Positions 14,540-22,587 of a DNA stretch of 23,955 bases are shown here, piece after piece (positions within the stretch are counted from its first letter, which is position 1; each line of letters starts with the position of its first letter). The position numbers were made by a program, and so were the translations under genes. The notes under the pieces were generated by a model. That model worked only from the letters and a program-made list of their open reading frames with translations. It made no database searches and was not told where the DNA came from. Where the stretch lies: assembly GCA_031285085.1 (NCBI GenBank), contig JAITWW010000133.1, forward strand, positions 1 through 23,955, given 5' to 3'. Source of the DNA: Candidatus Methanofilum arcanum (lineage in GTDB: Archaea; Halobacteriota; Methanomicrobia; Methanomicrobiales; Methanospirillaceae).

Positions 14540-15823
14540 ATGGAACACGAAGAGGAAATCCTTGATCTCATTGAGCTCTTGCTGACAGCTGAGATCTATA
14601 ATACAACTGAGATCCTCGGTATCAATGATCTCATCCCCCGTGCCAGACTCACCTTTGGCATCACTGATTCTGAAGATGAACGAACGCAGGTCATTGTTAC
14701 AGAAAGTGCGATTGAACGTACCCTTCAGATTCCAAAAGCCCATCTGTATCTTGAAAATCATCCATTAGTAATGTTTGAGGAGTTTGGTCATCGCCTTAGC
14801 ATTCCTGCTCCAAAAGCGGCGTTTTCATGGCTGACAAAGCATGGAGGTGCAGATCGGATCGAAAAAAATCCAGTACTTGCGTATTATGCCGAACAAAATG
14901 GTCTTGCAACAAAAGGTACGTACACGTCTGCTCTTGAACGAAATCCAAAATATGAAGACAGCAGGCAGTACCTTGATAAGCGTTTAAAAACAATAATCGA
15001 ATCTGATGAAAAACTCAATGAAGCACTTGATCTTGTTATTCTCTATGCACCCGAAGAGATCGAGTATCAGATGGAAGATATCATCTGTTCAGATGAACAA
15101 AAAGATCGCCTTGTTAAGATGAAGGCTGCTTTTGAGCATATTCCCTATTTAGCATCTCATAATGTTACTGAGATTGGGAAGTTTTTATTTATTGGCCCTC
15201 CGGGAACAGGAAAAACCTCTCTGGCTCATGTTCTTGCTCGTACATTTCATATGTGCCTCCTTGAGGTACGCCTCTCCATGATTACCTCTCAGTATCTTGG
15301 CGAGACCTCAAAAAACATAGATCGCGTCTTTGAGCTCGCACAGAAGCTTTCTCCCTGTATTCTCTTTATCGATGAGTTTGATTTTCTTGCAAAAAGTCGT
15401 ACTGGGGATGATCACGGGGCCATGAAACGTGCCGTAAATGCATTATTGAAAAATGTAGATAGAATCAGTCTCGTTCGAAATAATGTTATTTTAATTGGTG
15501 CAACAAACCATCCAAGATTGCTTGATGCTGCTGCATGGAGAAGATTTGATGAGATTATTCCATTTGAACTCCCTGATATCATGATGAGAGAGCAGATTTT
15601 AAAGCGTATGCTTGGGAGATTCGAATGTCCTTGCGATCCTCTTGATATTGCCCAAAAGACTGAGGGATATTCTGGAGCAGATCTGCGTATGGTCGTGCGT
15701 GAGGCTGTTCTTTCTGCCCTCATAGCTGGGCGAACATCGATCCAAGAAGAGGATCTATTACGAGGAATTCTTTTTGTTTCCGATCGAGGAATCAATAAAG
15801 AACGGGGCTTATCATGCGAGTAA
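14540..15823 (+). CDS. AAA-family ATPase (FtsH/CDC48-like module)
   Basis: About 427 residues. The N-terminal 200 residues form an unrecognised domain. The AAA module follows with Walker A GPPGTGKT (219-226), Walker B LFIDEFDF (Asp278, Glu279), sensor 1 GATNHP (320-325), an Arg pair in AAWRRFDE and sensor 2 GYSGADLRMVVREA. This layout is like CDC48 or proteasomal ATPases, so it probably forms an ATP-driven hexamer remodelling proteins. There is no protease domain or membrane helix. The frame is open to 14345, but those 65 codons are AT-rich and unlike protein. A TATA-like CCATATACG about 30 bases before ATG 14540 suggests a leaderless start there. Its stop overlaps the next gene by 10 bp, linking it to the hydrolase downstream. 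Confidence 0.88.
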   Translation: MEHEEEILDLIELLLTAEIYNTTEILGINDLIPRARLTFGITDSEDERTQVIVTESAIERTLQIPKAHLYLENHPLVMFEEFGHRLSIPAPKAAFSWLTKHGGADRIEKNPVLAYYAEQNGLATKGTYTSALERNPKYEDSRQYLDKRLKTIIESDEKLNEALDLVILYAPEEIEYQMEDIICSDEQKDRLVKMKAAFEHIPYLASHNVTEIGKFLFIGPPGTGKTSLAHVLARTFHMCLLEVRLSMITSQYLGETSKNIDRVFELAQKLSPCILFIDEFDFLAKSRTGDDHGAMKRAVNALLKNVDRISLVRNNVILIGATNHPRLLDAAAWRRFDEIIPFELPDIMMREQILKRMLGRFECPCDPLDIAQKTEGYSGADLRMVVREAVLSALIAGRTSIQEEDLLRGILFVSDRGINKERGLSCE

Positions 15824-16572
15824 TGCTGCTTGGTACTGGAGATGCAGCAGGTACTCCAAAAGCAGGGTGCATATGTCAAAACTGTCAGTATGCACTTGAG
15901 CATGATGTTCAAAGACTTCGTACATCTCTTCTCATTGAGAATGAGGGACATTATGTGCTTATTGATTCTGGTCCTGATCTGCGGCGACAATTGATTGAGA
16001 TTCAGAAACGCTTTGGCTCGCTGCCAAAGATTGATGCCGTTATCTGGACACATGGGCACTTTGATCATTTTATGGGATTTGGGGAGTTTTACCGGGTTCA
16101 AAAGATTCCACACATCTATGGGACAGATGATGTGATGGATTACTGCACTCCTTTTTTTTCTTTTTTAGTTTCTGAGAATAAACAACATCGCAAAAAACCA
16201 TATGAGCCTTTTGAACTTATTGGACTTACATGGACCTTGGTTCAGGTAACTCATCCTCCAACTCCAACCTATGGTGTTGTCATTGAACCACCTCCAGGTG
16301 CAGACCAAAGATGGAGAATGGGGTATACCTCAGATACAAATCGGGATATCCCAAAAGCAAGCTATGATCTCTTCACCGGCCTTGATCTCTTATTTATTGA
16401 TGGTATCTTCCCAAATGAGGTTGTAAAGGTGGAAAAGCATCTGAATTATGAAGAAGCAATGGAGCTTGCACAGGAACTAGATGCTCGTTCGTACTACATT
16501 GTGCATATGAGCCACTATCTTTCGTTTAACACACCACACGCAGGGCATGACGGCGATGTTTTTGAATTGTAA
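15814..16572 (+). CDS. PhnP-like metallo-beta-lactamase-fold phosphodiesterase
   Basis: 252 residues with the MBL metal motif THGHFDH (His80, His82, Asp84, His85) and a C-terminal VHMSHYLS. It also has GCICQNC (Cys19, Cys21, Cys24), matching the extra structural-zinc cysteines of PhnP, which cleaves phosphoribosyl 1,2-cyclic phosphate. The start GTGDAAGTP is typical of the family. No carbon-phosphorus lyase genes are nearby, so the substrate here is probably another cyclic or diester phosphate. ATG 15814 overlaps the AAA ATPase stop by 10 bp, so the two are translationally coupled. Why an ATPase and this hydrolase are paired is not known to me. Confidence 0.88.
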   Translation: MRVMLLGTGDAAGTPKAGCICQNCQYALEHDVQRLRTSLLIENEGHYVLIDSGPDLRRQLIEIQKRFGSLPKIDAVIWTHGHFDHFMGFGEFYRVQKIPHIYGTDDVMDYCTPFFSFLVSENKQHRKKPYEPFELIGLTWTLVQVTHPPTPTYGVVIEPPPGADQRWRMGYTSDTNRDIPKASYDLFTGLDLLFIDGIFPNEVVKVEKHLNYEEAMELAQELDARSYYIVHMSHYLSFNTPHAGHDGDVFEL

Positions 16573-16640
16573 CTGAATTTGAGCCTCTTTTGTTTGTATC
16601 TTTGCTAAAGTATTTCCCATGATAGGATGACATTATTGTG

Positions 16641-17186
16641 ATGATGGTTCCACGAAAAGTTTTTTTCACGAAGGGAGTCGGAGTACATAAAGATCGCCTT
16701 GCATCATTTGAGCTGGCACTTCGTGATGGAAAGATTGAGAAGTATAATCTTGTGTATGTATCGAGTATTTTCCCCCCCCAGTGCGAGAAGGTCTCTGTTG
16801 AGGCAGGAATTGACGAACTTCACCCTGGTGAGATTGTGTTTTGTGTTATGGCACGATCTGATACCAATGAGCCGAATCGTATGATAACCTCAGCTATTGG
16901 TATTGCCCTTCCAAAGGAACTAAACCAGTATGGTTACCTGTCTGAGCATCATGCATATGGAGAAACAGAGATTGAATCAGGAGAGTATGCTGAGGATCTT
17001 GCAGCAACCATGCTTGCTACAACGCTTGGTATTGAATTTGATCCAAATATAGCATGGCTTGAGCGAGAGCAGCTTTATAAAGCAAGTGGAAAAATTATCA
17101 CAACATCACATGTCTGCTCAGCTGCAATGGGAAATGAGTCTGGGTTGTGGACAACAGTAATTGCAGCAGCGGTGTTTGTGATATAA
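16641..17186 (+). CDS. pdaD: pyruvoyl-dependent arginine decarboxylase
   Basis: Decarboxylates arginine to agmatine for polyamine synthesis; the archaeal counterpart is known from Methanocaldococcus jannaschii. The proenzyme cleaves itself between the two Ser residues of YVSSIFPP, about residues 41-42 here, leaving an N-terminal pyruvoyl group on the larger chain. The downstream TSAIGIALPK and AMGNESGLWTTVIAAAVFVI also fit the family. The length (181-183) is near the usual 160-180. GTG 16638, ATG 16641 and ATG 16644 are all possible; AGGAT at 16624-16628 suits 16638-16641. It follows the MBL gene by about 65 bases on the same strand. Confidence 0.94.
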   Translation: MMVPRKVFFTKGVGVHKDRLASFELALRDGKIEKYNLVYVSSIFPPQCEKVSVEAGIDELHPGEIVFCVMARSDTNEPNRMITSAIGIALPKELNQYGYLSEHHAYGETEIESGEYAEDLAATMLATTLGIEFDPNIAWLEREQLYKASGKIITTSHVCSAAMGNESGLWTTVIAAAVFVI

Positions 17187-17263
17187 TATCCACCCACTTT
17201 TGCGAAATGTGGACTGGACTATAAGCGAACTCTCAAAAATTGATATATGAAGGTGTATTTATC

Positions 17264-17644
17264 TTATTCTGTTAGCAGGATCGCATTAATAACGCCATGC
17301 TGACCTGGACGGCTGACAATCTTTGCGCGACCAACGCTTGTCTTGATGATTGCACCCTTTGTTAACAGATTTCGACGAACAAAGTTTGGATTTGCTGTGT
17401 TTTCTTCGACATCTTCAATGATTGCACGCATTGTTTCACCTGTTTTTTGATTGCATACACTTGCGATTTCAGAGCGAAGAGCACGTACTTTTATATTGCC
17501 GCCGCGAACTCTACTTATTTTACGCTTATCTGCACCGATATGAGTATCTGTTGGAGCAGATCCTATCTCGTGTCTTCTTTTGCTTCGTGCTGGGTGGTAT
17601 CGTCCACCACTTGATTTCCGAACGGATTTACCTTGCCATAACAT
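17264..17644 (-). CDS. rps8e: 30S ribosomal protein S8e
   Basis: An archaeal/eukaryotic small-subunit ribosomal protein. The 126 residues carry the conserved N-terminus MLWQGKSVRKSSGGRYHPARSK, the central RVRGGNIKVRALR and the end TKGAIIKTSVGRAKIVSRPGQHG. AGGTGAT lies 5 bases before ATG 17644, a near-consensus ribosome binding site. It has its own upstream region of 175 bases, with ATTTTAAATG (about 17741-17752) as a TATA candidate. It appears monocistronic. Confidence 0.97.
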   Translation of the reverse strand: MLWQGKSVRKSSGGRYHPARSKRRHEIGSAPTDTHIGADKRKISRVRGGNIKVRALRSEIASVCNQKTGETMRAIIEDVEENTANPNFVRRNLLTKGAIIKTSVGRAKIVSRPGQHGVINAILLTE

Positions 17645-17819
17645 TAAAAATCACCTATGTACTTAAATGAAGAACTGAATCTCATGCAGTTGTTGTGGGA
17701 GACTACTGTACTCAGAATTCTATATACTACGCAGAGGATACATTTAAAATACATTGTTTCACGTATGTGACGCTCTCATCTCATTATTATTCGGAGAAAA
17801 TGGCTTGAATGAGAAAAAC

Positions 17820-18398
17820 TCATGAATCTGTTGTAAAGAGATGAGCATGATCAAAGATCTGGTACAGGCCAACTCGAACCCCACAATCAAGAACTCCATA
17901 TGCATAGCTGATCGTAAGAAGTGCATTTTCATCTGATTGTGTACGGGAATGGAGAAGATCTCTTTTTATTTGCTCTGAGATCTCATACGCTTCTTTCCAG
18001 AGGGGTGATCCAGATACTGGTGCAATATGAATTGAATGCAATGCACAGATAAGCATTTTATCGTACCGTTCTTTTTTTTCGTGAAGTTTTGTTTGATTCA
18101 CTGTATGAAACACTGGAATATCTGGAATTTCACAAAGATTTCCTTTCATATATCCAAGCCTTATTGTTGTAAAAAACCAGCCATGGGCATATCCAAGTGA
18201 TGCAAGCCAGTTTACCTGATCATCATGGTGTGCGAAATGAGTAGCATCATGCAGATATGAATGAATCATCTCAGCCGCTTGTTTGGCACATATTCCAAGA
18301 GGGGTTTCCTTTTTCACTATAAAGACAGCCTCTGCAAAAGCGAAACAAAGTTTTTGCTCATATCTTTGTAGAACTGAAGCCGAGTTATGCATTGTCAT
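17820..18398 (-). CDS. DUF357 protein with two DUF357-like halves
   Basis: 192 residues, all-helical in appearance. The N-terminal half has the DUF357 pattern (AEMIHSYLHDATHF, LASLGYAHGWFFTTIRLGYM). The C-terminal half shows a second, related pattern (YEISEQIKRDLLHS, LLTISYAYGVLDCGVRVGLY). The shared core is S/L-x-x-Y-A-x-G-x-x-x-x-x-x-R-x-G, which suggests an internal duplication. The function is unknown. The gene lies 25 bases after dph5 and has GAGGTGA 6 bases before ATG 18398, so it is in that operon; linkage to diphthine synthase is seen in other methanogens too, as I recall. A link to translation or diphthamide synthesis is inference. Confidence 0.8.
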   Translation of the reverse strand: MTMHNSASVLQRYEQKLCFAFAEAVFIVKKETPLGICAKQAAEMIHSYLHDATHFAHHDDQVNWLASLGYAHGWFFTTIRLGYMKGNLCEIPDIPVFHTVNQTKLHEKKERYDKMLICALHSIHIAPVSGSPLWKEAYEISEQIKRDLLHSRTQSDENALLTISYAYGVLDCGVRVGLYQIFDHAHLFTTDS

Positions 18399-18423
18399 AG
18401 AAGTTCACCTCAAGAAGAACACG

Positions 18424-19188
18424 TCATGGGAGAAGATGAGCAAATGTCATGAGGTACTCCTGTTCAATGTGATGCAGTGATGCAGGAACAATCAGGATAT
18501 GGAGTGGGGAACCAAAGTCATGGCTCAGTATCTGTGCAAGGTTTCCTGCATATACCTCTGGCTCATCTGAACCTGCACGTGCAATACCGATATACAACTC
18601 AGGCATACAAAGAGGAGGGTCTGCAGTTTCATACAGAGTTATGAGGATGTCTATTGCTTCGTGAATCTGCATATAGCGCTTTGGTTGGATATCAAGGTAC
18701 ACAAGTGTGTGAAGATCATGTGTGCGGTTCTGCTCAATTGTATCAACTGGAGTACGTGGCATCCAGTTTCTATATGGAAAGGGAATTGAACATGACTTTC
18801 CAAAGCGATAGTTTTGAAGTCCAGACAAACCACATACCGCGCTGCTGATCGATGCACCATGAATAATCTCAGTTTGCACCCCCTCTTGAGCGGCACGAAT
18901 ACGGAGATCTGCATGAGTTGTCGAAACCATTGGATCTCCCCCTGTGAGAAATACGACGTTATGAGTCTTTGCTTGTTTTATGAGAGTATCTGGATGTATC
19001 TCTACGTCTTCTCTTCCAAGCACATGAATTGGTTTTTGATATCGCTTTGAGAGCATATCAGGAGAGGCCCCCATCAATAATGAGGTGTATCCTTCGAGAT
19101 AGATATAATTTGCATCCCGTATCAAAGACATTCCTCGCACAGATACATCATCTGCACCATATAAACCAAGGCCTACGAAAAAAAGCAT
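18424..19188 (-). CDS. dph5: diphthine synthase
   Basis: An S-adenosylmethionine-dependent methyltransferase that trimethylates the modified histidine of elongation factor 2 in diphthamide synthesis. The 254 residues have the full archaeal Dph5 pattern: MLFFVGLGLYGADDVSVRG, YLEGYTSLL, VVFLTGGDPMVSTTHADLRIRA, IIHGASISSAVCGLSGLQNYRFGKS and a C-terminal PLHILIVPASLHHIEQEYL. No ribosome binding site precedes ATG 19188, so the message may be leaderless. DUF357 follows in the same operon. Confidence 0.97.
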   Translation of the reverse strand: MLFFVGLGLYGADDVSVRGMSLIRDANYIYLEGYTSLLMGASPDMLSKRYQKPIHVLGREDVEIHPDTLIKQAKTHNVVFLTGGDPMVSTTHADLRIRAAQEGVQTEIIHGASISSAVCGLSGLQNYRFGKSCSIPFPYRNWMPRTPVDTIEQNRTHDLHTLVYLDIQPKRYMQIHEAIDILITLYETADPPLCMPELYIGIARAGSDEPEVYAGNLAQILSHDFGSPLHILIVPASLHHIEQEYLMTFAHLLP

Positions 19189-19202
19189 ATTACTCGTTAT
19201 TC

Positions 19203-19466
19203 ATGTATTTGATAGAACAGATATCACTTTCTCTTTTTTCATTTCATACACGCTCCTTATGGTATGGTATGTATGCCTCTCTTCTTCAAACGAATGGTCA
19301 TTGTGTCTGGACTGGAGCACCAACCCAAGAAATTATGGAGTCACACTCTGATGGATGTTTTGCATCGCACGTGTTAGATACTCTTCTCTTCTTATTTTAT
19401 ATTTTTTACTTCAAGGTGGGGGTGTCGGTACGAATCATTAAAAGTCTTCTCAGTTTAATAAAATAA
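19203..19466 (+). CDS. possible 87-residue membrane-associated protein
   Basis: ATG 19203, just 14 bases from the divergent dph5 start, opens 87 codons. The middle (CVWTGAPTQEIMESHSDG) looks coding, and the flanks are hydrophobic (FLFYIFYFKVGVSV), giving one or two possible membrane segments. There is no ribosome binding site and no recognised family. The alternative is that 19189-19590 is simply a long AT-rich spacer; nothing else is visible in it. Confidence 0.3.
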   Translation: MYLIEQISLSLFSFHTRSLWYGMYASLLQTNGHCVWTGAPTQEIMESHSDGCFASHVLDTLLFLFYIFYFKVGVSVRIIKSLLSLIK

Positions 19467-19590
19467 GGTAAGACACTCTTGTTTGTGAACATACTGACAC
19501 TTTGTAATGGCTTCTGAAATGAATCAAATGTTTTCAAAATAAGGAATGTACACGAGTAAAACACCTTACTACAACTAATAAGTGCTTGAG

Positions 19591-20244
19591 ATGAACAATA
19601 AACTGATTCAACTGCGTGGAAAAGAAAGACTCACTCAATTGCCTTTGCACATTTGTTTTATGCTTTCATCTGAAGATTTTAAGTCATCTTCAAAAAGAAT
19701 CTGTGATATTGTTCAATGGGCAATCTCCTTCTCTACAGATATCAATGTTCTGGGCTTACCTGGTATACAAAAGATCACATTCCATCTTCATAGCATAACA
19801 AATGCAGATGAAGTTGTTTCCGAGTTATCTTGTATTACAGAGTTTGCACCATGTGCATGGTATACTGCTGAAGGGCGCGTTCTTCCATATGAGATCGGGA
19901 TAAAAGTTGATTCCAGGTCTTATCATTCATCTGCTCCAGAGATCATTGTTGTCGCAGGAGTCTCTGGACGTCAAGAAATCGCAGATACTCTCGAAATTCT
20001 CGCTCGCAAAGGAATAAAATCACAAGAATTAACAGAACAAGTTCTTGCCGAGAACCTTCGTTTTCCAGACTGTCCAGATCTTGTCATTAAGACACGAGAA
20101 AGGAATCTCGTAGATTTTATGATCTGGCAGACTGCATACTCAGAGCTCTACTTTACTCAGGCGCCTTTAGCTGCATTTACGCAGCATGAATTTAACTGTG
20201 CTTTGTTGGATTATCAGTCTCGAACGAGAAAATTTGGAAAATGA
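19591..20244 (+). CDS. degenerate cis-prenyltransferase (undecaprenyl diphosphate synthase-like) homologue
   Basis: 217 residues. The C-terminal part clearly matches cis-prenyltransferases: PDLVIKTRERNLVDFMIWQ followed by TAYSELYFT and DYQSRTRKFG correspond to the family's R-T-S-G-E-x-R-L-S-N-F-L-x-W-Q-x-A-Y-x-E-L-x-F and Y-Q-x-R-x-R-R-F-G. At the N-terminus, however, the catalytic MDGNGRW is replaced by MLSSEDF after LPLHIC, and the first half is poorly conserved. It is therefore probably inactive alone, perhaps a partner subunit such as eukaryotic NgBR/Nus1 is, or it has another function. ATG 19591 is preferred to GTG 19582; neither has a good ribosome binding site. It converges on a family 2 glycosyltransferase that may use polyprenyl phosphate. 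Confidence 0.75.
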   Translation: MNNKLIQLRGKERLTQLPLHICFMLSSEDFKSSSKRICDIVQWAISFSTDINVLGLPGIQKITFHLHSITNADEVVSELSCITEFAPCAWYTAEGRVLPYEIGIKVDSRSYHSSAPEIIVVAGVSGRQEIADTLEILARKGIKSQELTEQVLAENLRFPDCPDLVIKTRERNLVDFMIWQTAYSELYFTQAPLAAFTQHEFNCALLDYQSRTRKFGK

Positions 20245-20315
20245 TACTTTGGCACGCCTATGCAGACAAATCTAATGGAGAAATTTCAAGAGCGGGTGCT
20301 TGTGGTTATTGTTAC

Positions 20316-21053
20316 TTACTCAAAAAAAATACTACAGCGTAACTTAATCAGTCCCCAAAACATCTGAAGTGGTGTCGAAAACGAGACACGACTATCTTCA
20401 GCATCGGCCCAAACGATTGCAACCTCATCCACTCGGTACCCTGCCTGTTCAAGCCGCCAGATGAACTCAACATCAAACTCAAAACCAGTGCTTCTCACTT
20501 TTCGTGAGATAGAGGTAAATGCTTCTTTTGTGCACACCTTCGCGCCACATTGCGTATCATAATATGAAAGATGAAAAAGCAGTTTCGTTGCTATATTGAA
20601 ACATCTGCTCAGAAAACGTCGAGAAAGAGGTTGAGGTTTGCAAATCTGTGCATCTTTTGCATAACGTGAGCCAATAACAGCACCGGTAGATGGATCACGC
20701 TTCATTTCTGTTTCTAATCTCTCAAACAAGCTTTTTATGGTCTCAAACGAAGCAGATAGATCTGCATCCATAAATCCAATCAAAGAACCACGAGTTGCTT
20801 GAAAACCTGCAAAAATACCTCCTCCTTTTCCTTTTCGCTCTGGAAATGTAAGGCACTGAATCTGATAACTCTTATCTTGAAAGTACGATGTTATTATTTC
20901 TGGCGTGTTATCTGTCCCATCACATACGAATATATACTCAAATGCTTCATCATCGAGTTCTGAGAGGAGACGTGAGATTCGATTTGCCTCATTATATGCA
21001 GGGATTACAAGGCTGTATTTTGGGTCTGCTGAATGCGGTGAGATACTAATCAC
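20316..21053 (-). CDS. family 2 glycosyltransferase, dolichyl-phosphate sugar synthase-like
   Basis: A GT-A fold glycosyltransferase. SLVIPAYNEANRI opens the domain; CDGTDNTPE, KGKGGGIFAGF and the metal-binding FMDADLSAS follow. GSRYAK, CGAKVCTKEAF and GFEFDVEFIWRLEQAGYRV complete the ALG5/DPM1-like pattern. Such enzymes transfer a sugar from a nucleotide sugar to polyprenyl (dolichyl) phosphate at the cytoplasmic membrane face. There is no C-terminal membrane segment; the end SIFFE follows one hydrophobic stretch. The start is uncertain: the frame is open back to 21143 inside cobT, with ATG 21128 possible. GTG 21053 avoids the overlap and lies 22 bases after the cobT stop, giving 245 residues. 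It may be co-transcribed with cobT. Confidence 0.85.
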   Translation of the reverse strand: MISISPHSADPKYSLVIPAYNEANRISRLLSELDDEAFEYIFVCDGTDNTPEIITSYFQDKSYQIQCLTFPERKGKGGGIFAGFQATRGSLIGFMDADLSASFETIKSLFERLETEMKRDPSTGAVIGSRYAKDAQICKPQPLSRRFLSRCFNIATKLLFHLSYYDTQCGAKVCTKEAFTSISRKVRSTGFEFDVEFIWRLEQAGYRVDEVAIVWADAEDSRVSFSTPLQMFWGLIKLRCSIFFE

Positions 21054-21075
21054 TCGATGGTATTGATAATATTTT

Positions 21076-22113
21076 TTATTCTCTTGAATATGCCAGTGCT
21101 TTTGTAAGAATGGCCTGCTTGATCTCATCTGGAGTTTTCCCAAGCAGGTAGGCGAGCATCATTGCCCCACCAGCTCCCATTCCTTCCTTTACTTCACCAA
21201 TGCAGTATCGTGCAAGTCCTTTATGTCCAATCTCTCCAAACTTTGGGTTCACATACCATATAGATGTCTTTATTTGTTCTGCTATCTCTGTGATATTTGC
21301 AGATGAATCTTCTTTCACATATATTGTTGTTACAATATCAGGAATTGGATCTCCAAACATCTTCGTAAGAGCAGCTACTGCAAGCATCTGTGTTCCTCCT
21401 GCAAGAATGAGATGTGAACGCTTTCGATCACAACCTGCCACGATGCCGCACACAACTGGCATCATTGGATCTGCACAACACGACATAACATACCAGGGAT
21501 CATGACAGCGTTCTTGATTCATATGTGAGAGTACCTCTTTTGCGATTGTTTCTTTTAGATCTGTTGGATTTTTTGGATATGCACTGCTGACATGGGCTTG
21601 GTATCCAAGTGCACGAAGTACAAGAAGAGCAGTAGTTGTCCCCCCAGGTACACATTCTCCAATAACAATGAGATCATGGCACTGGGTAAGTTTTTTTCCA
21701 AGACTCTTTCCTCTTTCAAAGAGATGTTTTGGATCCTGAAGAGCCTGGCCACCTCTTGGATCCTGCCCAATCTCACCATACAGATCATAACATGAAACCG
21801 TTGGTTTGTGATACAGACCTGCATTCACGAAAAGAGGTTCGTGATTGATAAGCTCCATCATTGCTCGCGTGATAGCTGCAGGGGTTGGACAGCCAGTTGC
21901 CGTATTTGGTGTTGCAGAGGTGCTTGTGATCTCTCCATTTATAATCAGTTCAGCATCAAGAACTGGCACAAGCAGTGAATCCTTTGGACTTGGTCCTGCT
22001 CCTGAAAGCCCTGGAACCGTAGACAAAAGTGTGTTGGCAAGAACTCCACAAAATAGTGGATTTTTAACAGATAGTGCATGGTTATGATACTCTGGGGTTA
22101 TGAAATCAGGCAT
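21076..22113 (-). CDS. cobT: archaeal CobT, nicotinate-nucleotide:benzimidazole phosphoribosyltransferase
   Basis: Activates the lower-ligand base of cobamides by forming its alpha-ribotide from nicotinate mononucleotide. The 345 residues match the archaeal CobT branch: PGLSGAGPSPKDS, GCPTPAAITRAM, LIVIGECVPGGTTTALLVL, LILAGGTQMLAVAAL and KEGMGAGGAMMLAYLLG. In methanogens the base is usually 5-hydroxybenzimidazole; the true substrate here is not shown by sequence. It is divergent from cobZ-cobS across 57 bases, so the two transcripts share a control region and form a nucleotide-loop assembly group. Confidence 0.93.
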   Translation of the reverse strand: MPDFITPEYHNHALSVKNPLFCGVLANTLLSTVPGLSGAGPSPKDSLLVPVLDAELIINGEITSTSATPNTATGCPTPAAITRAMMELINHEPLFVNAGLYHKPTVSCYDLYGEIGQDPRGGQALQDPKHLFERGKSLGKKLTQCHDLIVIGECVPGGTTTALLVLRALGYQAHVSSAYPKNPTDLKETIAKEVLSHMNQERCHDPWYVMSCCADPMMPVVCGIVAGCDRKRSHLILAGGTQMLAVAALTKMFGDPIPDIVTTIYVKEDSSANITEIAEQIKTSIWYVNPKFGEIGHKGLARYCIGEVKEGMGAGGAMMLAYLLGKTPDEIKQAILTKALAYSRE

Positions 22114-22170
22114 TAGTACATGTTTTTTCGAGATAACACATTGATGTTGCTATAGAACAGATATGGTACG

Positions 22171-22587
22171 ATGGAGGAGATTCACTCAGCTCTTGCTTCA
22201 TATGGCATTACTGTTGCTCTCTTATGTGATGCAGCATTTCAATGTGTGCCTAGCATTCCTGCTGAATCAGACCAAAAGCTCCTAAAAGAGCGAATAAACA
22301 GAGCACTTAGCGATCAAAATGTCACCGTACTGATAACAGGTGCGATATTACTGGAAGATACCCTGATAACCAAGGACCCTCACTCAATATATGCATCTGA
22401 CCCGCTTTGGCTTCTTGCAGATGAGATACTTGGTATTGCTATTGCTGAGCTTATTGGTGGTCCAAAAGCGAAACTCGTGTTTACTCATTATGATCAGAAT
22501 AAACCTGGTATTCTTGCAACGCTTGGCCCGTTTTTAGATGATGCAATGGCAGGACTCATTGCAGGATGTATGGTTTCTGCGTGGTGA
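22171..22587 (+). CDS. cobZ: alpha-ribazole phosphatase CobZ
   Basis: Removes the phosphate in the late nucleotide-loop steps of cobamide synthesis; first described in Methanosarcina mazei as the archaeal substitute for bacterial CobC. The 138 residues contain LWLLADEILGIAIAELIGG (about 80-98) and the end PGILATLGPFLDDAMAGLIAG, the PgpA-like phosphatase pattern with acidic residues. Hydrophobic stretches are mild. The start at ATG 22171 has no ribosome binding site, fitting a leaderless message. It overlaps cobS by 22 bp if that gene starts at 22566, and is divergent from cobT. Confidence 0.92.
   Translation: MEEIHSALASYGITVALLCDAAFQCVPSIPAESDQKLLKERINRALSDQNVTVLITGAILLEDTLITKDPHSIYASDPLWLLADEILGIAIAELIGGPKAKLVFTHYDQNKPGILATLGPFLDDAMAGLIAGCMVSAW

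Noticed and set aside
15412..16113. 233-codon minus-strand frame
   Set aside because: Antisense to the AAA ATPase and PhnP-like genes, both of which have intact motifs.
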